Source: Methylophilaceae bacterium
GTDB lineage: Bacteria > Pseudomonadota > Gammaproteobacteria > Burkholderiales > Methylophilaceae
Length of the DNA stretch: 64,000 nucleotides
Assembly: GCA_905339275.1 (NCBI GenBank)
Contig: CAJPFK010000001.1
Location: forward strand, 434,001 to 498,000
Direction: 5' to 3'
Under the pieces are notes generated by a model. That model had not been told where the DNA came from. It ran no database searches and worked only from the letters and a program-made list of their open reading frames with translations. Made by a program: the position numbers and the translations under genes. This document shows, piece after piece, positions 45,979-55,960 of the stretch (the stretch's first letter is position 1; each line of letters starts with the position of its first letter).

Positions 45979-46410
45979 TTAATCGCTGCGGTTGACCAGC
46001 CGCTCGGCAATCACCGTGAAGTTGCTCATGAGATGGGTTTTGATGCCGGATTCCATGCCCATGGTATCGATGGCCATGGACATGCATTTAAGCCATATAT
46101 CCTTTGCTTCGTTGTCGATCTCTACATGCTCATGCATGGTTCTTACATTGGAATGCCCGTGCTTCTCGATATAGAGCTTGGGCCCGCCCAGAAAGCCTGA
46201 AAGGAAATGAAACTGCTCCACGCGCGAGTGGGCGACGCCGTTGCCGCGCAGATGCAGAAGGTGCAGTTGATGGCCTTCCGGGTGGGTTTCGACAATATCG
46301 TAGAATATTTTAACCAGCTCCCGGACGCCATCCTCTCCACCGACCAGGTCGTAAAGCGATGTCCTGGGACGGTCTGTTTGGCCGTGATCCTGAATCTGAT
46401 GAATCGACAT
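45979..46410 (-). CDS. Group II truncated haemoglobin
   Basis: This 143-residue globin has SLYDLVGGEDGVRELVKIFY at the start, FLSGFLGGPKLYIEKHGHSN in the middle, and the proximal-histidine region TMHEHVEI followed by WLKCM. It binds haem and probably O2 or NO. The frame is open well upstream, but ATG 46410 with GGAG 7 bases before it matches the family start. It leads the transporter operon and lies 84 bases below a 7-2-7 operator. Roles in NO detoxification or in oxygen supply to the dimethylamine monooxygenase are both possible. Confidence 0.88.
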   Translation of the reverse strand: MSIHQIQDHGQTDRPRTSLYDLVGGEDGVRELVKIFYDIVETHPEGHQLHLLHLRGNGVAHSRVEQFHFLSGFLGGPKLYIEKHGHSNVRTMHEHVEIDNEAKDIWLKCMSMAIDTMGMESGIKTHLMSNFTVIAERLVNRSD

Positions 46411-46494
46411 GACGGGCTCCGTGGGTATTACCGTAACTAGGTTGATGCCCGATGTTAGCCGCCGGCATGCCGATAAGAAATTCTCTTGAAGGGG

Positions 46495-46510
46495 TAATCC
46501 CAAGGTGGTA
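46495..46510 (-). promoter_or_regulatory. 7-2-7 operator-like repeat upstream of haemoglobin operon
   Basis: Plus strand: TAATCCC-AA-GGTGGTA; an extra heptamer AGGGGTA overlaps its left end. The surrounding 28 bases (46484-46511) recur at 47353-47380 with one mismatch. Confidence 0.6.
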
Positions 46511-46744
46511 GTGCGAGGCCGGCAGCGCTGGCTCGAGAAGCAAGATAAAGAGCGGTATTTCCTCGCTCCCTTTGACATTGTATTCATCCAGGATTGGGCT
46601 GGAATCTTATAATTTCCACCCCGGTTCCGGGTTTTCGCCTGGATTGCAAGCTGTTCCCCACGCACGTTGTTCGCTGTGGATATTCATCTGCGATTTCCCG
46701 CGCCAGACGATGTCGCATTGAAAGTGACATCTACGACCAGCCCA

Positions 46745-46773
46745 ATAAGAAAGCCGCATCTTGATGCGGCTTT
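46745..46773 (-). terminator. Terminator of the cupin gene
   Basis: AAAGCCGCAT-CTTG-ATGCGGCTTT, a 10-bp stem. On the minus strand it is followed by CTTATT. Confidence 0.85.
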
Positions 46774-46793
46774 GCATGACACGTCGGGATGGC

Positions 46794-47177
46794 TTATTCC
46801 CCGAACGGTGCTGCCACATCCTCACCAATTTTGATAGCGAAAATCTTTTGGACTTTTTCTATGGTTTTCCAGGTGCCCTTGAAGCCGGCTTTAACAACAA
46901 AGCTGTCGCCGCCTGAAAATGTTCTGGACTCGCCGCCATCTTCGGTGAGCGTGGCTTTACCCTTGAACATATGCACCATTTCATCCGCGTTGTAAGTAAC
47001 TTTATAAGTGCCTGGCGTGGCTTCCCAGAAACCGGTCAGATACTTGCCGTCACCTGATGCGTGCTCAATCCAGGTTTTCATGCTTGGTGAACCTTCGACT
47101 GGTATCCAGCCGCCAAGGTCGTCAGTGATAGGGGTTGTGTTGGGGGCGTTAAACTTTCCAAATGAAACGATATTCAT
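46794..47177 (-). CDS. Cupin-domain protein (DUF861-like)
   Basis: This 127-residue single-domain cupin has WEATPGTYKVTYNADEMVHM and GDSFVVKAGFKGTW as its two cupin boxes; only some of the usual metal ligands are retained. AGGAG lies just upstream of its ATG. The 28-base repeat carrying a 7-2-7 site lies 186 bases upstream. A second cupin of similar class stands at the other end of the trimethylamine region. Function unknown; small amine binding or aldehyde handling would fit. Confidence 0.8.
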   Translation of the reverse strand: MNIVSFGKFNAPNTTPITDDLGGWIPVEGSPSMKTWIEHASGDGKYLTGFWEATPGTYKVTYNADEMVHMFKGKATLTEDGGESRTFSGGDSFVVKAGFKGTWKTIEKVQKIFAIKIGEDVAAPFGE

Positions 47178-47352
47178 TAAGTATCTCCTGGGGTTAATTG
47201 GTGAAAAAGGTCCTTGTATAAATCAACTTGAAAACAGCTTGCTCTTCAAACTTGAAATCCGCGGAAGGCTTTGGCCCAGTCCACGGCATGGATATGCAAT
47301 TACTCGAAATGGAATAGCTCATGGTAGTCGGCTGCAGGTGAATTAAGAATCA

Positions 47353-47380
47353 TCTTGAAGGGGTAATCCCAAAGTGGTAG
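47353..47380 (-). promoter_or_regulatory. Operator-like repeat, copy of the 46484 element
   Basis: A 28-base element identical to 46484-46511 except for one base. It contains TAATCCC-AA-AGTGGTA (47364-47379). It lies upstream of the cupin gene on the minus strand. Confidence 0.6.
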
Positions 47381-47579
47381 CGCGTGAATGTCAACACCGG
47401 GCGTGGGTTGAATGACGGATATTGCAGGGATGCAAAATGATTCTTGGCCGACGGACCGGATAATCGAACCGGCCGGAGACTATGGGTATGAGTTACTGCC
47501 TAATGTCGGCCATTGCGGTTTTCCGGCAGTGTCGAAGCGGCTCCGCAACACGCATGGCTGCGGTCTTTCAGCGCGTCAT

Positions 47580-47595
47580 TACTCTTTTAGTAGTA
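47580..47595 (+). promoter_or_regulatory. 7-2-7 operator upstream of TMADH-like remnant and amt
   Basis: TACTCTT-TT-AGTAGTA, 115 bases before the 47711 ATG and 258 before the Amt start. Confidence 0.55.
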
Positions 47596-47644
47596 GCCAC
47601 TAGGGATGATAGACACGCATGTCGAGAAGCTTAGTATTGAAACC

Positions 47645-47669
47645 TAGGGAATATGCCTTCCCTATTTTT
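47645..47669 (+). terminator. Terminator or attenuator in the amt leader
   Basis: TAGGGAA-TATGCC-TTCCCTA followed by TTTTTA. It lies between the 47580 operator and the amt gene, so it could cut the amt transcript short. Confidence 0.75.
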
Positions 47670-47710
47670 AGGATCATTACTTTTAACTTTAAATTTCTCG
47701 GAGAGTGACA

Positions 47711-47860
47711 ATGATTAAAGACCGGAGGTTCAGGATTTTTTTTATCCCCACCAGTATTGGCTCCAAAACGATACGTAACAGGTTCTATTCTGCCGATGTG
47801 ACAGTCGGTTTCGAAGGGGATTTCCTTTCTGTTGAAAGGAAAGGGGTTTATCCATGCTGA
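47711..47860 (+). pseudogene. N-terminal remnant of a TMADH/old-yellow-enzyme paralogue
   Basis: A 49-codon frame with GGAGA 6 bases before its ATG. Residues 10-26 read FFIPTSIGSKTIRNRFY. The trimethylamine dehydrogenase start in this window reads [17 protein letters not shown], so 11-12 of 17 positions agree. The similarity then stops, and the frame ends in TGA inside the first codons of amt. At DNA level the two are clearly diverged, so this is not a recent duplication. It is best read as the decayed 5' end of a related dehydrogenase, possibly kept as a leader peptide coupled to amt translation. Confidence 0.6.
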
Positions 47861-49227
47861 CACTTACCCCTCAGTTTGCCGAGCAGGTCACATTAAGCCA
47901 GCTCGTGCAAAACCTCGTCTACGCCTCGGGTGCAGTCGGGGCAATCTTCGTCGTCATCGGCCTGATCCTGATTGATGTCGGGGGTGCCCGAAGACGCAAC
48001 CAGTTCAACGCAACGATCGAAAAGCTGGTGGGTTTCTTTATCGGCTTCGCAACCTACTTCCTGATCGGCTTCGCTTTCTGGGCTTCTCAGTATTATATTA
48101 TGGGCGGTGGCACACTGACCGACACGATCAAGGACTGGTGGGTCGGCGGAACGCTTGCCAACCAGCTCGCCCAGACCGTGGACCCTGCGGTTTTCCCCGG
48201 GATAAACAACTTCCAGATTTTCGTTTTCTTCCTGGCCTGCTTTGCCGGTATCGTCAACGTCCTGCTGCACTTCGCGGTCTCCGAGCGCATGAAGGCATCC
48301 GCCTTCTACATCACGGCGTTCGTTGCCACCATTGCCTCCTCAGTGCTTAGCTGGATCACCTGGGGGTCCGTCGGCCCGCTCACGAATCTGGGCTTCCACG
48401 ACTTCTTCGGTGTCGGCTTCGTGTATCTGTTCCCGGCCGGTATGGCAATGGTATTCGTTCGTAAGCTGGGCGCGCGGCCCGGTATGTTTTCGCCGCACCC
48501 GAAGGTATCCGAGTACCGCTCTCCCAACCTCGGCCTTCTGACGACCGGCATCATGACAATTTTCGCAGGCTTGCCTATGGTCATTCTCTCGTGCCTTTTC
48601 TTTTTCGACCCCGAGGCACTCGCGGTGAGCGTAACCATGGCTAGTACCAGCGTCGGCATCGCACTCAATAACTACGGTGCTGCCTGGGCTGGCGGCGCGC
48701 TGATGGGCGCAGTGATTGCTTATTCGACCCGTAAGTTCAGCTATCTGCTGCTTGGCCCGTTGGCGGGTTATGTTTCGGGGGCTTCCGGCTTCGACGTGTA
48801 TGTGCCCTGGCAGATGTTCCTTGTTTCACTGGGCGCACCGCTGGTGGCCTATGCGGTTTACGAGTTCATGCAAAAACGGCAAATCGACGAACACAAGCTG
48901 CTCCCGCTCTTCGTCGGTTCCGGTTCGTACGGGCTGATCATGGTCGGCCTTGTTGCGTCGGGAACACCACGGGGCGGCTATTTTGGCATCGAGGAAGGTT
49001 TATACGCTTTCCAGCATGGTGAGATCGGTGTGCTCATGCAGGTGATCGGGATCGCTGTGTGCCTTGGCTTTGGTATAGTGACGGCCACGGTGCTGTCTTT
49101 CATTCTCGAGCACACGACCGGGCTGCGGGTGTCGGATGAAGACCAGGCTGAAGGTCTTGACAAGGTCATCTGGGGCATCGAGCCGGACGTTGATCCGAAA
49201 ACCGAAAGAATCCCGGCATCGTCCTGA
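47854..49227 (+). CDS. Divergent Amt-family transporter lacking the twin histidines
   Basis: This 457-residue protein has about 11 membrane helices and Amt alignment landmarks (LIDVGGARRRNQFNATIEKL; D183 in FHDFFGVGF). In AmtB the pore histidines H168 and H318 follow DFAGG and DVFGV. Here the matching positions hold Tyr191 (DFFGVGFVY) and Trp319 (DVYVPW). A changed pore is consistent with transport of a bulkier amine such as trimethylamine rather than ammonium; this is inference. GGAAAGGGG lies before ATG 47854. It lies between two operators and next to the permease and TMADH genes. Confidence 0.82.
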   Translation: MLTLTPQFAEQVTLSQLVQNLVYASGAVGAIFVVIGLILIDVGGARRRNQFNATIEKLVGFFIGFATYFLIGFAFWASQYYIMGGGTLTDTIKDWWVGGTLANQLAQTVDPAVFPGINNFQIFVFFLACFAGIVNVLLHFAVSERMKASAFYITAFVATIASSVLSWITWGSVGPLTNLGFHDFFGVGFVYLFPAGMAMVFVRKLGARPGMFSPHPKVSEYRSPNLGLLTTGIMTIFAGLPMVILSCLFFFDPEALAVSVTMASTSVGIALNNYGAAWAGGALMGAVIAYSTRKFSYLLLGPLAGYVSGASGFDVYVPWQMFLVSLGAPLVAYAVYEFMQKRQIDEHKLLPLFVGSGSYGLIMVGLVASGTPRGGYFGIEEGLYAFQHGEIGVLMQVIGIAVCLGFGIVTATVLSFILEHTTGLRVSDEDQAEGLDKVIWGIEPDVDPKTERIPASS

Positions 49228-49661
49228 TCCGATTGATGCGGTTTCGTCCGTGGCCTCGTCAACGTCCAGGTAGCGATTTAACTGCCTGGCGCCGAGGCCG
49301 CGGGTCGTTAGGCCGCATGCGCCTTCATTGAGTATCGCTCAATACATGATGGCTTCACTCGAAAATTTCCGATAGAACGCGGCACAAGCCCGGCGGCCTC
49401 TTGAAGTGTATACAGGTTGACCCTGGCGATCATTACGCAGCAGCTACCTCTTTAGGAGTAATCCATAGTGAGAATTGTAAGTACCTGACGCAAGTCATCA
49501 GAATAGTCCTCAATGCGGAAAGGGTAACCATGACCGCATGTAAAATTTTTATAAGTATAAGCAGGCGGCGACGTCTGATTCTTTGGCTTCACCCAGGTTG
49601 GGCAGCCCCGAAGCGGGAGTCGGTGCTGCATTGGGTAATCTTAAAATAAAGGGGACTTAAA
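49228..49661. other. Intergenic region between amt and second APC permease
   Basis: About 430 bases without a gene. It contains the 7-2-7 site at 49445-49460, 201 bases before the permease start. No terminator with a T-tract is evident after amt. Confidence 0.6.
49445..49460 (+). promoter_or_regulatory. 7-2-7 operator matching the NarL consensus on both halves
   Basis: TACCTCT-TT-AGGAGTA: both halves satisfy the NarL heptamer TACYYMT. It lies upstream of the second APC permease. Confidence 0.65.
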
Positions 49662-51359
49662 TTGAGTGTAAATTCTTCAGTTGATGCGATTTCAGCTGAT
49701 CTTTCCGAGAACGTCCTGGCGCAAAACGCGACGTTGCATCGGAAGATTGGCTGGCAAGGCGCATTCTGGGTGGCAAGCGGTGTTCCTGCACTTGTCCTTT
49801 TTTCAATGGGCGCGATTGCAGCCACGGTAGGCAAGCCGGCCTGGCTTGTCTGGATGCTCTCAATTGGGTTCGGTTTTATTCAGGCATTCACCTATGCCGA
49901 AATTGCAGGTCTATTCCCGCACAAGTCCGGGGGGGCTTCGGTTTACGGTGCAGTCGCATGGGTCAGGTACAGCAAGATTATCGCGCCGGTTTCGGTCTGG
50001 TGTAACTGGTTTGCCTGGTCGCCGGTGCTTGCCATCGGTTCAGGGCTGGCTGCCGGTTATATGCTGAGTGCGCTGTTCGCACCCGATGCAGTAGTCAATA
50101 CCTGGCAGATTACCTTGATGAACCTGAGCATGATCGTGCCCGGCCTGGAGTTGAGGATCAATGCGACCTTTATTCTTGGGGCTGCCGTATTGCTGACCGT
50201 GTTCTCGATTCAGCACGGCGGTATCCTGCGGTCAGCCAGGGCAACCATGATTCTTGGCGTAACGGGGCTTATTCCACTGATGCTGATCGGTTTGATTCCA
50301 CTCATCACGGGTGATGTGCCCCAGGCAAATCTCTTCCCGTTGGCGCCATTGTCCTATGACGAAGCCGGCCATGTGGTGGATGGGCTATGGGGGATCGAAG
50401 GCTGGAAGTTGATGGCGGGCGGTTTGTTCATCGCAGCCTGGTCTACCTACGGTTTTGAAACTGCCGTTTGCTATACCCGCGAGTTTAAAAATCCTAAAAG
50501 CGATACATTCAAGGCCATTTTTTATTCCGGCCTGCTTTGCATTGCTGTTTTCACCCTGGTGCCGCTTGCATTCCAGAGCCATCTGGGTCTTGGTACGTTG
50601 ATCACCCCGGAAGTGGTCGATGCGGCCGGTGTAGTCGTAAGCCCGGCTGTATATGACGGTATGCTGGCCCCCGGTATCTACAGCGGCATGGGGGTTGCAG
50701 GCGCGCTTGCCGATATGGTGGGTGGCGGCAAGGTGATTGCGGCGGTGCTGATTATCATGCTCGTTCTTGCCTTGTTGCTCTCCATCATGACATCCATGGC
50801 AGGTTCATCCCGCACGCTCTACCAGGCATCGGTCGATGGCTGGTTTCCCAGGTACCTGTCCCATGTGAATGAACATGGCGCACCTACGAGAGCGATGTGG
50901 ACCGATCTCTGCTTCAATCTGGTATTGCTCATGATGTCCGACTACGTATTCGTGCTGGCAGCTTCCAACGTCGGCTATATCATGTTCAATTTCCTCAATC
51001 TCAATGCAGGCTGGATCCACCGTATGGACCGGCCGAATTGGTCCCGCCCTTACAAGGCGCCTACAATTCTTCTGGCTTTGGGCGGGATGCTGAGTTTTGT
51101 GAATCTGGCTTTGATGGGTTTCGGTGCCGATATCTGGGGTGAAGGTACCTTGAAGGCCGGCCTGATTTTCGCCTCGCTGATTCTTCCCGTGTTCATTTTC
51201 AGACACTATATCCAGGATAAAGGCGTTTTCCCCAAGGCCATGCTGGAGGATATGCATCTCGACAAAACTGAGGCTGGCGTAGCTTCGCGTGCCGGTGTGC
51301 TGCCTTATGTTGCGCTTGCGGCGGGGGTGCTTGTGGTGGTGGTCACGAGCAACATCTGA
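49662..51359 (+). CDS. APC-superfamily amino-acid/amine permease
   Basis: This 565-residue permease has about 12-13 membrane helices (GAFWVASGVPALVLFSMGAI at the first, WSTYGFETAVCYTREFKNP near the sixth) and a soluble N-terminal extension. The start is TTG 49662 with AAGGGG 8 bases before it. It is about 100 residues longer than the permease at 32514 and not its close copy. Placed directly before trimethylamine dehydrogenase and followed by a strong terminator, it probably imports trimethylamine, TMAO or a related compound; substrate is inference. Confidence 0.84.
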   Translation: MSVNSSVDAISADLSENVLAQNATLHRKIGWQGAFWVASGVPALVLFSMGAIAATVGKPAWLVWMLSIGFGFIQAFTYAEIAGLFPHKSGGASVYGAVAWVRYSKIIAPVSVWCNWFAWSPVLAIGSGLAAGYMLSALFAPDAVVNTWQITLMNLSMIVPGLELRINATFILGAAVLLTVFSIQHGGILRSARATMILGVTGLIPLMLIGLIPLITGDVPQANLFPLAPLSYDEAGHVVDGLWGIEGWKLMAGGLFIAAWSTYGFETAVCYTREFKNPKSDTFKAIFYSGLLCIAVFTLVPLAFQSHLGLGTLITPEVVDAAGVVVSPAVYDGMLAPGIYSGMGVAGALADMVGGGKVIAAVLIIMLVLALLLSIMTSMAGSSRTLYQASVDGWFPRYLSHVNEHGAPTRAMWTDLCFNLVLLMMSDYVFVLAASNVGYIMFNFLNLNAGWIHRMDRPNWSRPYKAPTILLALGGMLSFVNLALMGFGADIWGEGTLKAGLIFASLILPVFIFRHYIQDKGVFPKAMLEDMHLDKTEAGVASRAGVLPYVALAAGVLVVVVTSNI

Positions 51360-51382
51360 TCAACTATCAGGTTGATGATTGA

Positions 51383-51416
51383 AAGGGTGGGCGGCATTTG
51401 CCGCCCACCCTTTTTT
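51383..51416 (+). terminator. Strong terminator after the second APC permease
   Basis: A stem of about 15 bp, GGGTGGGCGGCA-TT-TGCCGCCCACCC, with flanking A/T pairs and a six-T tract. Confidence 0.93.
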
Positions 51417-51453
51417 GTTGGTTCCTGTTGGTGGTAGTGGCCTGCCGCGCCAA

Positions 51454-51469
51454 TACCACCAAGGTGGTA
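51454..51469 (+). promoter_or_regulatory. Perfect 7-2-7 palindrome upstream of trimethylamine dehydrogenase
   Basis: TACCACC-AA-GGTGGTA is a perfect inverted repeat, 86 bases before tmd. A third half-site GGTGGTA lies at 51430-51436. An extended -10 (TGCTATTAC, 51512-51520) without a good -35 follows, as expected for an activator-dependent promoter. Confidence 0.75.
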
Positions 51470-51546
51470 AGTCGTAAGGAGAATTGTTGGCAGGGTTGCA
51501 GGCTAAGACAATGCTATTACAAAAAATAACTTCTATCACTGAATGA

Positions 51547-53748
<2,202 letters not shown>

Positions 53749-53754
53749 TCACCC

Positions 53755-53796
53755 TTGAAGATGGCCGCTGCAGGGTCTGGCGGCGGCTGTCTTCAA
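53755..53796 (+). repeat. Hairpin between tmd and the membrane FeS gene
   Basis: TTGAAGA ... TCTTCAA with an inner GCCGC/GCGGC pairing and no T-tract. It may protect tmd mRNA or reduce read-through rather than terminate. Confidence 0.5.
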
Positions 53797-53830
53797 CCTG
53801 CTGAGCGGACGAATTAAAGAGTTTATATAC

Positions 53831-55960
53831 ATGACAAATTCCACTGAAATTACCAGGGTGCTGTTTGAGAATTTTCAGCCGCAGGCCATCTATCTGTTTT
53901 ATGTCTTTGGTTATGCAGCAATCGCCAGTTTTATCTACGGCACTTACACGCAGATAAGAAAATACCGTCGCGGCAAGCCCGATGGGTCCTGGGGGGAACT
54001 GCTGCACCGTTTTGTCGACATGGCGAAAACCATGCTGACGCACCGTACGCTGGTGCGGCGCGACAAGAAGGCGGGCAGGGCGCATGGCCTGATCTTTTTC
54101 GGTTTCGTGCTGCTGTTTATCGCCACTTCTACCATCACGCTTGAATACGATATCCTGGAGCCGCTGTTCGGCGTCCGCTTCTGGCATGGCCAGTTCTACC
54201 TCTGGTTCTCGCTGATCGTCGATCTTGCAGGCTTTGCGCTGGTAGTGGGGCTGTTGTACATGATGTACCGGCGCAAATGGCTGCACCTGCCCAAGCTGAA
54301 TTACGCCCGCCCCGACCGCAAGCCCGAAGACCCGGATTACGATCGCAGCAACTATCGCCGTGAAGACTGGGCCTTCCTCTGGACGCTGATACTGATCGGC
54401 ATTACCGGTTTCGTCCTCGAAGCGGCCCGCCTGGTCTGGCTGAGCGATACCCCGGCGGTCTGGGATCACCGCATGTGGTCGCCGGTTGGCGGCTTGCTGG
54501 CCCATTTCATGCAGGCTGCCGGCCTGACGCAAGAGGGCGCTGGCAGCCTGCGCGTCGGTTTATGGTGGTTCCATGGGCTGCTGGCGCTGACATTTATTGC
54601 GCTGATCCCTTATACCAAGGTCAAGCATATCTTTACCGCATCGGCTTCGCTGATGTTTCGTGACCCATTGGCCGGCCGACGTTTGCCGCGGGTGCCGGAT
54701 GAGCAGGAGAGTGCCGGCTATAAAACCATCACGGACCTCACCTGGAAGAACCTGCTGCATCTCGATGCCTGTACCAAGTGCGGCCGTTGCCACGAGGCTT
54801 GCCCGGCCAATGCCGTCGGCGCTCCGCTTTCTCCGCGCGATGTGATTCTTTCGCTGCGCGAATTCGCCAATCACGCACTCAGTGCCAAGGAATTGCCGAA
54901 AGAGGCCGAGCTGGATATCCACGGCAAGGGCGTCGGCCAGGTGTTCATGGAAACCCTGTGGTCGTGCCGTACCTGCCTGGCATGCGTCGAAATCTGCCCG
55001 GTCGCGGTCGAGCATGTGCCCATCATCGTGCAGATGCGCCGCAACCTGGTGGAGCAAGGGGAGATGGAGCCATTGCTGGAAAAGACATTGCAGACCATAC
55101 ACAAGACCGGCAACTCATTCGGTGAGTCCAAGCGTAAACGTGCTTCCTGGGCCAAGGAACTGCCGTTCGAACTCAAGGATGCGCGCAAGGAGCCTGTCGA
55201 TATCCTCTGGTTCGTTGGCGACTATGCCTCATTCGATCCGCGCAACCAGAAAGTCACGCGCGCTTTTGCCCGCCTGATGAATGCGGCCGGCGTGGATTTC
55301 GGCCTGCTGCTCGAAGGCGAACTGAATGCGGGCAATGATGTGCGCCGGGTTGGGGAAGAAGGCCTGTATGAATACCTGGCAACGTCCAATATCCAGTCGC
55401 TGAGCGATTGCGAGTTCAATTCGATCGTGACGACCGACCCGCATTCCTATAACACGATACGCAACGAGTATCCCGACTTCGGCGGCAGCTTCGAGATCCA
55501 GCACTACAGCACGGTCGTGAAGCAGTTGATCGAAGAGGGCAAGCTCAAGCTGAAGAAAAAGCTCGATTACCGCGTGACTTTCCATGACCCCTGCCATCTG
55601 GGCCGTTTCAACAAGGGCTACGATGCGCCTCGCGATATTCTCAGGATGCTGGGGTGCGAGCTGGTGGAGATGGGCCGCAACCGCGACAACTCGTTCTGCT
55701 GCGGTGCTGGCGGCGGGCGTATCTGGATACCCGACCCGGTCGGCAGTGAAAAGCCATCGCAGAATCGCATGAAGGAAGCCGCAGTCATCGAAGGCCTGCA
55801 AGTGTTTGTCGTGAGCTGCCCGAAAGACCTCACCATGTTTGAGGATGCGCTGAAGACTTCAGGCTATGAAGGAAAATTCGTGGTGCGCGAGCTGATTGAG
55901 CTGATCGATGAGTGCATGGAGTATGAGGAAGCCGCAGTCGCCGAAAACGAAGGTGCCTGA
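53831..55960 (+). CDS. EMO-like membrane FeS protein (ETF:quinone oxidoreductase)
   Basis: This 709-residue protein has a five-helix NarI-like, haem-b-type membrane domain (about 18-285). A ferredoxin domain with two [4Fe-4S] motifs follows (CTKCGRCHEACP near 320, CRTCLACVEICP near 385). Two CCG-type domains of the HdrD/GlpC kind complete it (DPCHLGRF, CCGAGGG, SCPKD). Related proteins (EMO) oxidise ETF and reduce quinone. It lies between TMADH and etfBA, so it should connect trimethylamine oxidation to the respiratory chain in place of classical ETF-QO. Confidence 0.88.
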   Translation: MTNSTEITRVLFENFQPQAIYLFYVFGYAAIASFIYGTYTQIRKYRRGKPDGSWGELLHRFVDMAKTMLTHRTLVRRDKKAGRAHGLIFFGFVLLFIATSTITLEYDILEPLFGVRFWHGQFYLWFSLIVDLAGFALVVGLLYMMYRRKWLHLPKLNYARPDRKPEDPDYDRSNYRREDWAFLWTLILIGITGFVLEAARLVWLSDTPAVWDHRMWSPVGGLLAHFMQAAGLTQEGAGSLRVGLWWFHGLLALTFIALIPYTKVKHIFTASASLMFRDPLAGRRLPRVPDEQESAGYKTITDLTWKNLLHLDACTKCGRCHEACPANAVGAPLSPRDVILSLREFANHALSAKELPKEAELDIHGKGVGQVFMETLWSCRTCLACVEICPVAVEHVPIIVQMRRNLVEQGEMEPLLEKTLQTIHKTGNSFGESKRKRASWAKELPFELKDARKEPVDILWFVGDYASFDPRNQKVTRAFARLMNAAGVDFGLLLEGELNAGNDVRRVGEEGLYEYLATSNIQSLSDCEFNSIVTTDPHSYNTIRNEYPDFGGSFEIQHYSTVVKQLIEEGKLKLKKKLDYRVTFHDPCHLGRFNKGYDAPRDILRMLGCELVEMGRNRDNSFCCGAGGGRIWIPDPVGSEKPSQNRMKEAAVIEGLQVFVVSCPKDLTMFEDALKTSGYEGKFVVRELIELIDECMEYEEAAVAENEGA

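Larger units (their letters stand above)
46411..46793. other. Intergenic region above the haemoglobin operon
   Basis: About 380 bases without a gene. It holds the 7-2-7 operator copy at 46495-46510 and, at its right end, the terminator of the cupin gene. A TTGACA and a TATAAT are present on the plus strand but are 30 bases apart, so they do not form a promoter. Confidence 0.6.
47178..47710. other. Divergent intergenic region, cupin to TMADH-like remnant
   Basis: About 530 bases that contain two operator-like repeats (47364-47379 and 47580-47595) and a terminator hairpin (47645-47669). No convincing gene: a 63-codon frame at 47412 lacks a ribosome site and family resemblance. Confidence 0.6.

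Noticed and set aside
46572..46613. TTGACA and TATAAT on the plus strand in the haemoglobin/cupin intergenic region.
   Set aside because: They are separated by 30 bases, too far for a sigma-70 promoter, and no plus-strand gene follows.
47412..47603. 63-codon open frame between the cupin and the amt region.
   Set aside because: No ribosome site or recognisable family, and it covers the operator at 47580.
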